DNA from: Streptomyces pinistramenti
GTDB taxonomy: Bacteria; Actinomycetota; Actinomycetes; Streptomycetales; Streptomycetaceae
DNA: 64,000 nt
NCBI RefSeq assembly: GCF_020564935.1
Contig: NZ_JAJCXB010000004.1
Span: forward strand, 124,001 to 188,000
Direction of reading: 5' to 3'
Below the pieces are notes generated by a model that worked only from the letters and a program-made list of their open reading frames with translations, was not told where the DNA came from and did no database searches. A program made the position numbers and the translations under genes. The number at the start of each line of letters is the position of its first letter. Position 1 is the first letter of the stretch. Of this stretch, positions 11,133-20,178 are shown piece after piece.

Positions 11133-11178
11133 TGCCCGGCGGATCAGGGGTCGCGGACGGTGTTCCTGGCGGGCGCCC

Positions 11179-11209
11179 TTGCCCCGGCCGTGCTACCCGG
11201 CCGTACACT
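11179..11209 (+). promoter_or_regulatory. Candidate hrcA-dnaJ promoter
   Basis: TACACT (11204-11209) is a good -10 placed just before CIRCE. TTGCCC (11179-11184) is a possible -35 with a long 19-bp spacer. The -10 assignment is firmer than the -35. Confidence 0.5.
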
Positions 11210-11219
11210 GGATCGGTGT

Positions 11220-11246
11220 TTGGCACTCGGCCCGGGTGAGTGCCAG
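11220..11246. promoter_or_regulatory. CIRCE element (HrcA operator)
   Basis: TTGGCACTC (11220-11228), nine bases, then GAGTGCCAG (11238-11246) is the canonical CIRCE inverted repeat with N9 spacing. HrcA binds CIRCE to repress heat-shock genes, so hrcA-dnaJ is autoregulated. It lies 11 bp past the TACACT -10, over the expected transcription start. Confidence 0.93.
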
Positions 11247-11288
11247 GCGGACGCAGCGGCCCGGACGGCAGGACTGGAGGTGTGCGCC

Positions 11289-12305
11289 ATGCTCAGTGAA
11301 CGCAGGCTTGAGGTGCTGCGTGCCATCGTCCAGGACTATGTCGGCACCGAGGAGCCGGTCGGCTCGAAGGCGCTGACCGAGCGCCATCAGCTCGGCGTCT
11401 CCCCGGCGACGGTCCGCAACGACATGGCCTTCCTGGAGGACGAGGGATTCATCGCCCAGCCGCACACCAGCGCGGGCCGGATCCCCACCGACAAGGGCTA
11501 CCGCCTGTTCGTCGACAGGCTGGCCGGCGTCAAGCCGCTGTCCAGCCCGGAGCGCCGGGCCATCCAGAACTTCCTGGACGGCGCGGTCGATCTCGACGAC
11601 GTGGTGGGCCGCACGGTCCGGCTCCTGGCGCAGCTGACCCGGCAGGTCGCGGTCGTGCAGTACCCCTCGCTGACCCGGTCAACGGTCCGGCACGTGGAGT
11701 TGCTGTCGCTGGCGCCCGCCCGGCTGATGCTCGTCCTGATCACGGACACCGGCCGGGTCGAGCAGCGGCTGATCGACTGCCAGGCGCCGTTCGGCGAAAC
11801 GTCCCTGGCCGATCTGCGGGCCCGGCTCAACAGCCGGGTCGTGGGCCGCCGGTTCGCGGATGTGCCGCAATTGGTGCAGGATCTTCCGGACTCCTTCGAG
11901 CAGGAGGACCGCGGCACCGTCTCGATGGTGCTCTCGGTGCTGTTGGAGACTTTGGTGGAGGAGACCGAGGAGCGTCTGGTGATCGGCGGAACCGCCAATC
12001 TCACGCGCTTCGGGCACGATTTCCCACTGACCATCCGGCCGGTGCTGGAAGCCCTTGAGGAGCACGTGGTGCTGCTCAAGCTGCTCGGGGAGGCCAAAGA
12101 CTCGGGCATGACCGTACGTATCGGGCATGAGAATGCCCACGAAGGGCTGGCGGCCACATCGGTGGTCGCGGTCGGCTACGGTTCGGGCGACGAGGCAGTC
12201 GCCAAACTCGGCGTGGTCGGACCGACCCGCATGGACTACCCCGGAACGATGGGAGCGGTACGCGCAGTGGCACGTTACGTCGGACAGATCCTGGCGGAGT
12301 CGTAA
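11289..12305 (+). CDS. hrcA: Heat-inducible transcription repressor HrcA
   Basis: Represses class I heat-shock operons by binding CIRCE; GroEL activity modulates it in known species. The 338-residue protein starts [19 protein letters not shown] with a winged helix ([20 protein letters not shown]) and the HrcA dimerization/IDD region. ATG 11289 has GGAGG 9 nt upstream. It abuts dnaJ with no gap (TAA then GTG). Confidence 0.96.
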   Translation: MLSERRLEVLRAIVQDYVGTEEPVGSKALTERHQLGVSPATVRNDMAFLEDEGFIAQPHTSAGRIPTDKGYRLFVDRLAGVKPLSSPERRAIQNFLDGAVDLDDVVGRTVRLLAQLTRQVAVVQYPSLTRSTVRHVELLSLAPARLMLVLITDTGRVEQRLIDCQAPFGETSLADLRARLNSRVVGRRFADVPQLVQDLPDSFEQEDRGTVSMVLSVLLETLVEETEERLVIGGTANLTRFGHDFPLTIRPVLEALEEHVVLLKLLGEAKDSGMTVRIGHENAHEGLAATSVVAVGYGSGDEAVAKLGVVGPTRMDYPGTMGAVRAVARYVGQILAES

Positions 12306-13442
12306 GTGGCCACGGACTATTACACGGTCCTCGGTGTCGGCCGCGACGCCTCGCAGGACCAGATCAAGAAGGCATTCCGGCGGCTGGCCCGCGAGCTGCA
12401 CCCGGATGTGAACCCGGATCCCAAGACCCAGGAGCGGTTCAAGGAGATCAACGCCGCTTACGAGGTGCTGTCGGACCCGCAGAAGAAGCAGGTCTACGAC
12501 CTCGGCGGCGACCCGCTCTCGCAGGCGGGCGGCGGTGGCGGGGCCGGCGGCTTCGGCGCGGGCTTCGGCAACTTCTCCGACATCATGGATGCGTTCTTCG
12601 GTGCTTCCTCGCAGCGCGGCCCGCGCTCGCGGACCCGGCGCGGCCAGGACGCGATGATCCGGCTCGACATCGAGCTGAACGAAGCGGCCTTCGGCACGAC
12701 CAAGGACATCCAGGTCGACACCGCCATCGTGTGCACCACGTGCACCGGCGAGGGCGCGGCGCCCGGCACCTCGGCGCAGACCTGCGACATGTGCCGCGGC
12801 CGCGGTGAGGTCTCGCAGGTCACCCGCTCCTTCCTCGGCCAGGTCATGACGTCCAGGCCGTGCCCGCAGTGCCAGGGCTTCGGCACGGTCGTGCCGACGC
12901 CGTGCCCCGAGTGCGCGGGCGACGGGCGGATCCGCTCGCGCCGCACCCTCACGGTGAAGATCCCGGCGGGTGTCGACAACGGCACCCGGATCCAGCTCGC
13001 CGGCGAGGGTGAGGTCGGTCCCGGTGGCGGCCCGGCCGGTGACCTCTACGTCGAGATCCACGAGCTGGCCCACTCCGTCTTCCAGCGGCGCGGCGACGAC
13101 CTGCACTGCACGGTCACCATCCCGATGACCGCGGCGTCCCTGGGCACGAAGTGTCCGCTGGAGACGCTCGACGGGATGGAGGAGATCGACGTACGGCCCG
13201 GCACCCAGTCCGGCCAGTCGATCCCGCTGCACCAGCGCGGCGTGACCCATCTGCGCGGCGGCGGCCGCGGCGACCTGATCGTCCACGTCGAGGTGCTGAC
13301 GCCCTCCAAGCTCGATGCCGAGCAGGAAGAGCTGCTCCGGCGGCTGGCCAAGCTCCGTGGTGAAGAGCGCCCCACGGGCCAGTTTCAACCCGGACAGCAA
13401 GGGCTCTTCTCGCGGTTGAAGGATGCGTTCAACGGGCGGTAG
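12306..13442 (+). CDS. dnaJ: Molecular chaperone DnaJ (DnaJ2 type)
   Basis: Hsp40 co-chaperone that stimulates DnaK ATPase and delivers clients. The 378-residue protein has a J domain (1-70, HPD at 32-34), a Gly-rich stretch (GGGGGAGGFGAGFG), four zinc repeats (CTTCTGEG, CDMCRGRG, CPQCQGFG, CPECAGDG) and two C-terminal substrate domains. GTG start directly after the hrcA stop implies translational coupling. Its linkage to hrcA marks it as the second DnaJ of streptomycetes rather than the one in the dnaK operon. Confidence 0.96.
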   Translation: MATDYYTVLGVGRDASQDQIKKAFRRLARELHPDVNPDPKTQERFKEINAAYEVLSDPQKKQVYDLGGDPLSQAGGGGGAGGFGAGFGNFSDIMDAFFGASSQRGPRSRTRRGQDAMIRLDIELNEAAFGTTKDIQVDTAIVCTTCTGEGAAPGTSAQTCDMCRGRGEVSQVTRSFLGQVMTSRPCPQCQGFGTVVPTPCPECAGDGRIRSRRTLTVKIPAGVDNGTRIQLAGEGEVGPGGGPAGDLYVEIHELAHSVFQRRGDDLHCTVTIPMTAASLGTKCPLETLDGMEEIDVRPGTQSGQSIPLHQRGVTHLRGGGRGDLIVHVEVLTPSKLDAEQEELLRRLAKLRGEERPTGQFQPGQQGLFSRLKDAFNGR

Positions 13443-13456
13443 GTGAACGGCTCGTA

Positions 13457-13481
13457 GGGCCGGGCACGGTGTGCCCGGCCC
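13457..13481 (+). terminator. Terminator of hrcA-dnaJ
   Basis: GGGCCGGGCAC and GTGCCCGGCCC form an 11-bp perfect stem with a 3-nt loop, 14 nt after the dnaJ stop. No U tract follows. Confidence 0.65.
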
Positions 13482-13519
13482 GGTGCGGGACAGCGCGGTG
13501 GGCGTGGCACGATGTGGTC

Positions 13520-14614
13520 ATGTCCACCGCGCTGACCGATTTCTGCCGCCATCCGATCGTGCAGGCCCCGATGGCAGGCGGCATCTCCGGGCCTGAGCTG
13601 GCCGCCGCCGTCAGTGACGCCGGCGGCCTCGGATTCCTCGCCGCCGGCTACAAAACCGCCGACGGCATGTACCAGGAGATCAAACGGCTGCGCGGACTGA
13701 CCGGCCGGCCGTTCGGCGTGAACCTCTTCATGCCGCAGCCCGCGCTCGCCGACACCGCGGCCGTCGACGTCTACCGCGACCAGCTCGCCGGCGAGGCCGG
13801 CTGGTACGAGACGCCGCTCGGCGAGGTCGACGCGTGCGGCGGTGCCGACGACGGATACGAGGCCAAGCTGGCGATCCTGCGCGAGGATCCGGTGCCGGTC
13901 GTCTCGTTCGTCTTCGGCTGCCCCTCCCGCGCCGTGCTGGACGCGTTCGCCGCGGTCGGCACGTACACCATCGTCACGGCCACCACCCCCGCCGAGGCGC
14001 AGGCCGCGCAGTGGTCGGGCGCGGACGCGGTCTGTGTCCAGGGCATCGAGGCCGGCGGCCACCAGGGCACCCACCGCGACGACCCGCAGGCCGACGGGAC
14101 GGGCGCCGGTATCGGGCTGCTCTCGCTGATCACGCAGGTCCGCGAGGCCGTGCAGATTCCCGTCGTCGCGGCGGGCGGGCTGATGCGCGGGGCGCAGATC
14201 GCCGCCGTGCTGACCGCGGGCGCCACCCTGGCGCAGCTCGGCACCGCCTTCCTGATCACCCCGGAGTCCGGCGCGCACGAGCTGCACAAGCGGGCGCTGA
14301 CCAATCCGCTGTTCACCCGCACCGAGCTGACCCGGGCGTTCACCGGGCGCCCGGCCCGCGGCCTGGTCAACCGCTTCCTGCGGGAGCACGGCCCGTACGC
14401 GCCGGCCGCCTACCCGGCCGTCCACCAGCTCACCTCGGGGCTGCGCAAGGCCGCGGCGAAGACCGGGGACGCGCAGGGCATGTCGCTGTGGGCCGGGCAG
14501 GGCCACCGGATGGCGCGCGAGCTGCCGGCCGGTGAGCTGGTGGAGCTGCTGGTGTCCGAACTGGACGCGGCACGCGGCGGGTTGAGCCACGAGAGTGCGG
14601 GGGACGCGGCATGA
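13520..14614 (+). CDS. Nitronate monooxygenase (2-nitropropane dioxygenase family)
   Basis: FMN-dependent enzyme that oxidizes alkyl nitronates, likely detoxifying nitro compounds such as propionate 3-nitronate. The 364-residue TIM-barrel protein has PIVQAPMAGGISGPELAAAVSDAGG, QGIEAGGHQG and PVVAAGGLMRGAQIAAVLTAGA. ATG 13520 is chosen because the family starts just before this motif. CACGAT lies 6 nt upstream and no Shine-Dalgarno is visible, suggesting a leaderless mRNA. The stop overlaps the rsmE start (ATGA). Confidence 0.9.
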   Translation: MSTALTDFCRHPIVQAPMAGGISGPELAAAVSDAGGLGFLAAGYKTADGMYQEIKRLRGLTGRPFGVNLFMPQPALADTAAVDVYRDQLAGEAGWYETPLGEVDACGGADDGYEAKLAILREDPVPVVSFVFGCPSRAVLDAFAAVGTYTIVTATTPAEAQAAQWSGADAVCVQGIEAGGHQGTHRDDPQADGTGAGIGLLSLITQVREAVQIPVVAAGGLMRGAQIAAVLTAGATLAQLGTAFLITPESGAHELHKRALTNPLFTRTELTRAFTGRPARGLVNRFLREHGPYAPAAYPAVHQLTSGLRKAAAKTGDAQGMSLWAGQGHRMARELPAGELVELLVSELDAARGGLSHESAGDAA

Positions 14615-15354
14615 CGGCGCCGGTTTTTCTGGTCGAGTCCCTGGCGGACGTGCGGGCCGGCGGCACGCTGACGCTGGAAGGCCCCGAGGGGCGGCATGCG
14701 GTGTCGGTGCGCCGGCTGCGGGTCGGCGAGGAGGTCGTGCTGACGGACGGCACCGGGTCCGGCGCCGGGGGCACGGTCGCCGCCGTCGAGGGCAAGGACC
14801 GGCTGACGGTCGCGGTGACGGAGCTGCGCAGTGAGCCGGAGCCCCCGGTGCGGATCACCGTCGTGCAGGCGCTGCCCAAGGGCGACCGCGGCGAGCTGGC
14901 CGTGGAGACCATGACGGAGACCGGCGTGGACGCCATCGTCCCCTGGGCGGCGTCGCGTTGCGTCACCCAGTGGAAGGGCGAGCGGGCCGCGAAGTCGCTG
15001 GCCAAGTGGCGGGCCACGGCCCGTGAGGCCGGCAAGCAGTCGCGTCGGCTGGTCTTCCCCGAGGTCGCGGAGGCGTGCACGACCCGGCAGGTCGCGGCGC
15101 TGCTCGCGGAGGCGGACCTCGCCGCGGTGCTGCACGAGGAGGGCAGCACCCCGCTGGCCACCGCCGCGCTGCCGGCAAGCGGCAGCATCGTGCTCGTCGT
15201 CGGCCCCGAGGGCGGGGTGGCGCCGGACGAGCTGGCCGCGTTCGCCGACGCGGGCGCCCGGCCCTACCGCCTCGGCCCGACCGTCCTGCGCACCTCCACC
15301 GCGGGCACCGCGGCCACCGCGCTGCTGCTGGGGCGCACCGGCCGCTGGAGCTGA
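14611..15354 (+). CDS. rsmE: 16S rRNA (uracil(1498)-N(3))-methyltransferase
   Basis: SPOUT methyltransferase that modifies U1498 of 16S rRNA using SAM. The 247-residue product shows the SPOUT knot motifs LVVGPEGGVAPDEL and RLGPTVLRTSTAGTAA plus an N-terminal PUA-like domain (EGPEGRHAVSVRRLRVGEEV). ATG overlaps the preceding stop by 4 nt, so it is translationally coupled to the nitronate monooxygenase. Confidence 0.95.
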   Translation: MTAPVFLVESLADVRAGGTLTLEGPEGRHAVSVRRLRVGEEVVLTDGTGSGAGGTVAAVEGKDRLTVAVTELRSEPEPPVRITVVQALPKGDRGELAVETMTETGVDAIVPWAASRCVTQWKGERAAKSLAKWRATAREAGKQSRRLVFPEVAEACTTRQVAALLAEADLAAVLHEEGSTPLATAALPASGSIVLVVGPEGGVAPDELAAFADAGARPYRLGPTVLRTSTAGTAATALLLGRTGRWS

Positions 15355-15374
15355 CCTCGCGCCCGCACGCGAAC

Positions 15375-15410
15375 GGTGCGCCGGCCGGCCCGAGGGCCCG
15401 TCGGCGCACC
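15375..15410. terminator. Bidirectional terminator between rsmE and the OsmC gene
   Basis: GGTGCGCC (15375-15382) pairs with GGCGCACC (15403-15410). It lies between convergent genes, 20 and 29 nt from their stops. Confidence 0.6.
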
Positions 15411-15438
15411 GCAGTTCACCGCCGCGAGGGCGGCCGGA

Positions 15439-15867
15439 TCAGACCAGCTTCGCGTCGAGGGTGATGTTCTTGACGCCGGCCAGCGCCTGGCTCACCGGGC
15501 AGTTGGCCTTGGCGTCCTGGGCCGCGGCCTGGAACTCCTCTTCCGACAGGCCGGGGACGCGGGCCCTGACGGACAGTGCGATGCCGGTGATGCCCTCGCC
15601 GGGCTGGAACGTCACGTCGGCCTGGGTGTCGACGGCCTCGACGGTGTAGCCCTTGCCCGCCAGGCCGTGCGAGAAGGCCATGGAGTAGCAGGAGGAGTGG
15701 GCGGCGGCGATCAGCTCCTCGGGGCTGGTGACGCCGTTCGGCTGCTCCGAGCGGGCCGGCCAGTTCACGTCGTACGTGCCGACCTTGGAGGAGTCCAGGG
15801 CGACGGAGCCCTTGCCCTCCAGGAGGTTGCCTTCCCAGTGGGTCTTCGCGGTGCGCGTGGTTGCCAT
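15439..15867 (-). CDS. OsmC family peroxiredoxin-like protein
   Basis: Thiol-dependent organic hydroperoxide reductase of the OsmC/Ohr superfamily, cytosolic. The 142-residue protein has both conserved cysteines, in AAAHSSCYSMAFS and KANCPVSQAL, and the N-terminal sequence TAKTHWEGNLLEGKGSVALD of the OsmC subgroup. The length is typical. It is divergent from the HIT gene with a 220-bp shared upstream region. The physiological peroxide is unknown. Confidence 0.92.
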   Translation of the reverse strand: MATTRTAKTHWEGNLLEGKGSVALDSSKVGTYDVNWPARSEQPNGVTSPEELIAAAHSSCYSMAFSHGLAGKGYTVEAVDTQADVTFQPGEGITGIALSVRARVPGLSEEEFQAAAQDAKANCPVSQALAGVKNITLDAKLV

Positions 15868-16088
15868 GGTGCACTGACTCCCGGTTGTGGGCGGTATGCG
15901 GTCTGCGAGGCCAGCTTAGGGGTGCGCGCACAAGGGGCGCCTGATCGGCCCGGTAGCATCCGAGTGCGTACGCACGGTGCGTACGGCGCCTGCCGCGTAC
16001 GCCGTGACGCGACCCGGTGCGGCCACGACGCGGCTCGCCACGGTCCGTCCGGCGCAGCGGCGGGCGAAGACCCGGGAGGAGTCCACCG

Positions 16089-16445
16089 GTGGCGGGAGAA
16101 CCGCAGGCCGACTGCCTGTTCTGCAAGATCGTGGCGGGGGAGGTGCCGGCGACCATCGTCCGGGAGACCGAGACCACCGTCGCCTTCCGCGACATCAACC
16201 CCCAGGCCCCGACCCATGTCCTGGTGATCCCCAAGGTCCACTACGCGAACGCCCTGGAACTGGCCGCCGCTGAGCCGGTCATCGCCGGTGACGTGCTGCG
16301 CGAGGCGGGCAAGGTGGCCGGTGACGAGAAGGTCGACGCGACCGGCTACCGCATCGTGTTCAACACCGGTCCCGGCGCGGGGCAGACGGTCTTCCACGCC
16401 CATGCGCACGTACTGGGCGGCCGCGACCTCCAGCGCCTGGTCTGA
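16089..16445 (+). CDS. HIT-domain nucleotide hydrolase (HINT type)
   Basis: Histidine-triad protein acting on nucleoside phosphoramidates or related AMP esters. The 118-residue product begins MAGEPQADCLFCKIVAGEVPATIV and ends with the triad HAHAHVLGGRDL. GTG 16089 follows GAGGAG by 8 nt. An open frame upstream to 16017 lacks HIT similarity. It is followed after 18 nt by the RNase Z-like gene. Confidence 0.92.
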   Translation: MAGEPQADCLFCKIVAGEVPATIVRETETTVAFRDINPQAPTHVLVIPKVHYANALELAAAEPVIAGDVLREAGKVAGDEKVDATGYRIVFNTGPGAGQTVFHAHAHVLGGRDLQRLV

Positions 16446-16463
16446 CGGGACCGGGGAAGCGAG

Positions 16464-17369
16464 TTGTCCGTACGCGAACTGGTCGTCCTCGGCACCGCGA
16501 GCCAGGTGCCGACCCGGCACCGCAACCACAACGGCTACCTCCTGCGCTGGGACGGCCAGGGGCTGCTGTTCGACCCCGGCGAGGGCACCCAGCGGCAGAT
16601 GCTGCGCGCCGGGGTCGCCGCGCACGACCTCAACCGGATCTGCGTCACGCACTTCCACGGCGACCATTCGCTGGGCCTCGCCGGGGTGATCCAGCGGATC
16701 AACCTCGACCGGGTGCCGCATCCCGTCACCGCGCACTACCCGGCCGGCGGGCAGCACTTCTTCGACCGACTGCGGTACTCCACCGCGTACCGCGAGACGG
16801 TCCGGCTGGTGGAGCGGCCGGTGGCCACCGACGGCGAGCTGGAGCGCTCGGATGCGTACAGCCTTCAGGCGCACCGGCTCTCGCACCCCGTCGAGTCGTA
16901 CGGCTACCGGCTGGTGGAGCCGGACACCCGGCGGATGCTGCCCGAGCTGCTGGCGGCGCGCGGCATCGCAGGTCCTGACGTCGGGCGGCTCCAGCGTGCG
17001 GGGGAGCTGAACGGTGTGACGCTGGACGAGGTGAGCGAGATGCGGCCGGGACAGCGGTTCGCGTTCGTCATGGACACCCGGCTGTGCGACGGCGTGCACG
17101 TCCTCGCCGACGGCGCCGACCTGCTGGTGATCGAGTCGACCTTCCTCGACGAGGACGTGCAGCTGGCCACCGACCACGGCCATCTGACGGCGGGCCAGGC
17201 GGCCGCGGTGGCGGTGCGGGCCGGGGTGCGGCATCTGGTGCTGACGCACTTCTCGCAGCGCTATGCCGACCCCGGCGAGTTCGAACGGCAGGCGCGGGCC
17301 GCCGGGTTCACCGGCGAACTCACCGTCGCCCGCGACCTGATGCGGGTTCCGGTCCCCAAGCGGCGCTGA
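16464..17369 (+). CDS. rnz: Ribonuclease Z-like MBL-fold nuclease
   Basis: Metallo-beta-lactamase-fold protein expected to cleave tRNA 3' trailers. The 301-residue sequence carries [14 protein letters not shown] (H63, H65, D67, H68), [11 protein letters not shown] and the later FVMDTR and LTHFSQRY motifs of RNase Z. The start is TTG at 16464 after GGGGAAGCGAG. No better ATG or GTG lies ahead of the conserved [14 protein letters not shown]. Confidence 0.92.
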   Translation: MSVRELVVLGTASQVPTRHRNHNGYLLRWDGQGLLFDPGEGTQRQMLRAGVAAHDLNRICVTHFHGDHSLGLAGVIQRINLDRVPHPVTAHYPAGGQHFFDRLRYSTAYRETVRLVERPVATDGELERSDAYSLQAHRLSHPVESYGYRLVEPDTRRMLPELLAARGIAGPDVGRLQRAGELNGVTLDEVSEMRPGQRFAFVMDTRLCDGVHVLADGADLLVIESTFLDEDVQLATDHGHLTAGQAAAVAVRAGVRHLVLTHFSQRYADPGEFERQARAAGFTGELTVARDLMRVPVPKRR

Positions 17370-17383
17370 ACGCACGGCACTTC

Positions 17384-18008
17384 GGTGCGGCCGTCATCGT
17401 TGTCGGCGACGGCGCGGGGATCGGCCCGCTGCTGCCCGAAGATCCGCGGGAGACCGCCGGATACCGGCTGCTCGGCCGGATCGGCGAGGGCGGCATGGGC
17501 ACCGTCTCCCTCTCAAGGACCCGCGGCGGGCAGCCGATGGCGCTCAAGCTGGTCCTGTCCCGGTACCGGCGGGACGAGGGGTTCCGGCTCCGCTTCGAGC
17601 GGGAGGCGCAGGCCGCCCGCCGGGCCCCACCCCGCAGGACGCCGTCGCGCAGAGCGCGGCTGCACGCTCTACGACACCCGCCGCGGCACCGCCGTACGCC
17701 TGCCGTCCATGCGCCGCGGGGTGCCGCTGCGCGAGCTGCACCGCACCCCGCTCGCCGACGACGGCCCGCGCACCGGCATCGCCCAGCTCAAGCTGCTGGT
17801 CGACGACGCCTGCGTGCACCGCTTCACCCTCGACGCGGGCACCACCGCCGCCCTGGGACGCGCGCCGGGCGAAGGCGGCATCCCGCTGTACGGGCTGCCG
17901 CCCGACCCGCTGCTGCGCCGGATCAGCCGCCGGCACGTGGCGGCCTGGCAGCGCGCCGCCCGGCAGGTCCCCGACGGCCCGGCCCGCGCGGTCACCCGGC
18001 CGCACTGA
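17384..18008 (+). pseudogene. Remnant of a Ser/Thr protein kinase-FHA gene
   Basis: One frame (17402 to about 17620) reads as a kinase N-lobe: PLLPEDPRETAGYRLLGR, the Gly loop GEGGMGTV, ALKLVLSRYR with the ATP lysine, then FEREAQAARR. It lacks an in-frame start codon and has no catalytic HRD or DFG segment. After a frame change, about 17660-18005 reads as an FHA-like tail (AALGRAPGEGG, ISRRHV). An internal deletion plus frameshift therefore joins the two ends of a receptor-type kinase. It sits between rnz and the convergent phosphatase gene. Confidence 0.72.
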
Positions 18009-18044
18009 GCGGGCCGGGGTGCGGGCCGGGGACGTGGGTTGGCC

Positions 18045-18887
18045 CTACGGCAGGTAGTACATCGGGTTCGGCAGCTTGAAGGTGCGGTCGGACGCGCCGC
18101 CGCTCAGATCGCTGTACTGGTCCCCGAAGTTGGCGACGATGTTGTAGCCGAGCGACTCGATGTGCTTGCGGGTGCCCGACTTGTACTCGATGGTCGAGCA
18201 GGTGGCGCCGCAGGGCAGGTAGGCCGGCGGGTGCTCCTTGTTCTTCAGGTAGACGTGCGAGCGGTCCAGCGGGACGCCGTAGCCGACGTTCTTGAGGTTG
18301 CGCACGCTCCAGTCCCGCTGCGCCTCCTTGCGGCCGGTGAGGAAGAAGACCTCGGCGCCCTGCGAGTGCGCCCAGTTGACCAGCCGGTCCATGCCGAAGA
18401 CCGCGCCCATGTCGGTCGATTCGAGGTACTTGTCCTGGGTCTCTTCGGTGTAGTGGAAGCCGACCTGGAGCTCGTAGTTGTAGGTGAGCAGGGTGGTGTC
18501 GTCCATGTCGAGGACGATCGCGGGCTTCTTGGCGTGCTTGCCCGCGGGCTTGCCGGTCTTTGCACCGGCGGCCTGCGCGGTGTGGCCGTGCTGCCGGTCG
18601 AGCGCGCGGGTCAGGTAGGCGCGGGCCTTCGCCTCGATGCCGCGGACCTGGCGGGCGTAGTTGCTGTGCGGGGACGCGTAGTGCTCGCCGTCCGCGGTGA
18701 CCGTGTCGCCGTAGTACGCCTTGATCCGGTCCTGGACCAGGGTGAGGTTCGGGATCTCCTTGTCGGTACGGGGCACCGCGTGCTCGGCGGTGGCCTGGCC
18801 TACGCCGAACACCGCGGTCCCGGCGACGAGGGCGGTGACCGTCGCGGCGCCTATACGGGCGCGGCGGGAGAGGGCGGGGAGGGGCAT
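18045..18887 (-). CDS. Secreted HAD-superfamily acid phosphatase
   Basis: Hydrolyses phosphate monoesters outside the membrane. The 280-residue precursor has a signal peptide (MPLPALSRRARIGAATVTAL then AGTAVFGVGQATAEHA), HAD motif I IVLDMDDTTL, motif II EVFFLTGRKE and a C-terminal ANFGDQYSDLSGG (motif IV). It resembles class B/plant-type acid phosphatases. ATG has an AAGGAG ribosome-binding site. It is divergent from the beta-lactamase gene. Confidence 0.9.
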   Translation of the reverse strand: MPLPALSRRARIGAATVTALVAGTAVFGVGQATAEHAVPRTDKEIPNLTLVQDRIKAYYGDTVTADGEHYASPHSNYARQVRGIEAKARAYLTRALDRQHGHTAQAAGAKTGKPAGKHAKKPAIVLDMDDTTLLTYNYELQVGFHYTEETQDKYLESTDMGAVFGMDRLVNWAHSQGAEVFFLTGRKEAQRDWSVRNLKNVGYGVPLDRSHVYLKNKEHPPAYLPCGATCSTIEYKSGTRKHIESLGYNIVANFGDQYSDLSGGASDRTFKLPNPMYYLP

Positions 18888-19119
18888 GGCACGGCTCCTT
18901 CGGGGAATCTGAGCGGACTCCCGTAGGTCTAACAGAGGCTCAGTGCCGGTTCTACGCGCGAAGATTCAACGGTTGGTAAAGGAAGAGGTGAGGCGGTGTA
19001 GGCGGCCGGGCCGGTGTGCGTTGCGTCCGATGCAGGGGCGCGGGGAACCAGGGCGTGCCGGGTGGTGGTCTGGAGGGGTGCGTCCTGCGCACCGGAACCG
19101 CCGTAGAGAGGGAACCACT

Positions 19120-20040
19120 GTGAGAACCGTCGAAACCCGTCCGAACCGCCGCACCGTACTCGCCCTGGGTGCCGGGACGGCGCTCGCCGCCGCCGTGTCC
19201 ACGGGCGGACCGGCCCAGGCGGCCGCACCGCGCGCCGACGACGGCATCGCGCAGGCGCTGCGCGACCTGGAACGGGAACACGGCGCCAGGCTCGGGGTGT
19301 TCGCGCGGCACCTGGGCACCGGCAGGAGCGTGCGCCACCGCGCGGACGAGACCTTTCCGGTCTGCTCGGTGATCAAGACGGCCGCCGCAGCCGCCATCCT
19401 GAGAGACCTCGACAGGAACGGCGAATTCCTCGCCCGGCGCATCAAGTACACCGAAAAGGACGTAGCGGACTCCGGCTACGCCCCCGTCACCGGCACACCG
19501 GAGCACCTCGCGAACGGCATGACCGTCGCCGAACTGTGCGCGGCCGCCATCGAATACAGCGACAACGCCGCGGCCAACCTCATGCTGCGCGAGCTGGGCG
19601 GCCCCACCGCCGTCACCCGCTTCTGCCGCTCGATCGGCGACCGGACCACCCGGCTCGACCGGTGGGAGCCCGAGCTGAACTCGGCCGAACCGTGGCGTAC
19701 GACGGACCTCACGAGCCCGGCCGCCATCGCGGGAACCTACGCGAAGCTCACCCTCGGCAGCGCGCTGAACCACCGGGACCGTCGGCAGCTGACCTCCTGG
19801 CTGCGCGCCAACACCACCAGCGGGGCACGCTTCCGCGCCGGCCTGCCGCGTGACTGGACGGTCGCGGACAAGACCGGCACCGGCGAGTACGGCACCGCCA
19901 ACGACGTCGGCATCGCCTGGACGCCGGACGGCGCGCCGGTCGTGCTCGCCGTCCTGTCCACCCGGCCCGATGCCGAAGCCCCGGTGGACGAACCGCTGGT
20001 GGCCAGGACCGCGGAACTGCTGGCGGCGGCGCTCGTCTAG
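19120..20040 (+). CDS. bla: Class A beta-lactamase, Tat-exported
   Basis: Serine beta-lactamase of 306 residues with all active-site motifs: S83VIK86, S147DN149, E183-x2-LN187 and K251TG253. The leader RPNRRTVLALGAGTALAAA is a twin-arginine signal. GTG 19120 is chosen because it places this signal at the N-terminus and has GAGAGGGAA upstream. Such chromosomal enzymes are common in Streptomyces. No BlaI/BlaR or LysR regulator is adjacent. Confidence 0.95.
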   Translation: MRTVETRPNRRTVLALGAGTALAAAVSTGGPAQAAAPRADDGIAQALRDLEREHGARLGVFARHLGTGRSVRHRADETFPVCSVIKTAAAAAILRDLDRNGEFLARRIKYTEKDVADSGYAPVTGTPEHLANGMTVAELCAAAIEYSDNAAANLMLRELGGPTAVTRFCRSIGDRTTRLDRWEPELNSAEPWRTTDLTSPAAIAGTYAKLTLGSALNHRDRRQLTSWLRANTTSGARFRAGLPRDWTVADKTGTGEYGTANDVGIAWTPDGAPVVLAVLSTRPDAEAPVDEPLVARTAELLAAALV

Positions 20041-20050
20041 GACCGGACCG

Positions 20051-20089
20051 GGGCCGGGATCTTCCCGAACTCCGGGGAGGTCCCGGCCC
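20051..20089 (+). terminator. Terminator after bla
   Basis: GGGCCGGGA (20051-20059) pairs with TCCCGGCCC (20081-20089), with a partial inner stem CTTCCC/GGGGAG. It begins 10 nt after the bla stop. Confidence 0.6.
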
Positions 20090-20100
20090 GTTGGGCGGTA

Positions 20101-20129
20101 TTGACGCCCGGGTGCCGCCCTCCTAGCCT
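20101..20129 (+). promoter_or_regulatory. Promoter of the glucarate dehydratase-like gene
   Basis: TTGACG (20101-20106), 17 bp, TAGCCT (20124-20129) is a near-consensus housekeeping sigma promoter. Transcription would start near 20136 and leave a leader of about 43 nt before the TTG start. Confidence 0.65.
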
Positions 20130-20178
20130 CCCTCTGCATCCATGGAGGTCATCTTCATATGGAGACAGGAGCGTCACC

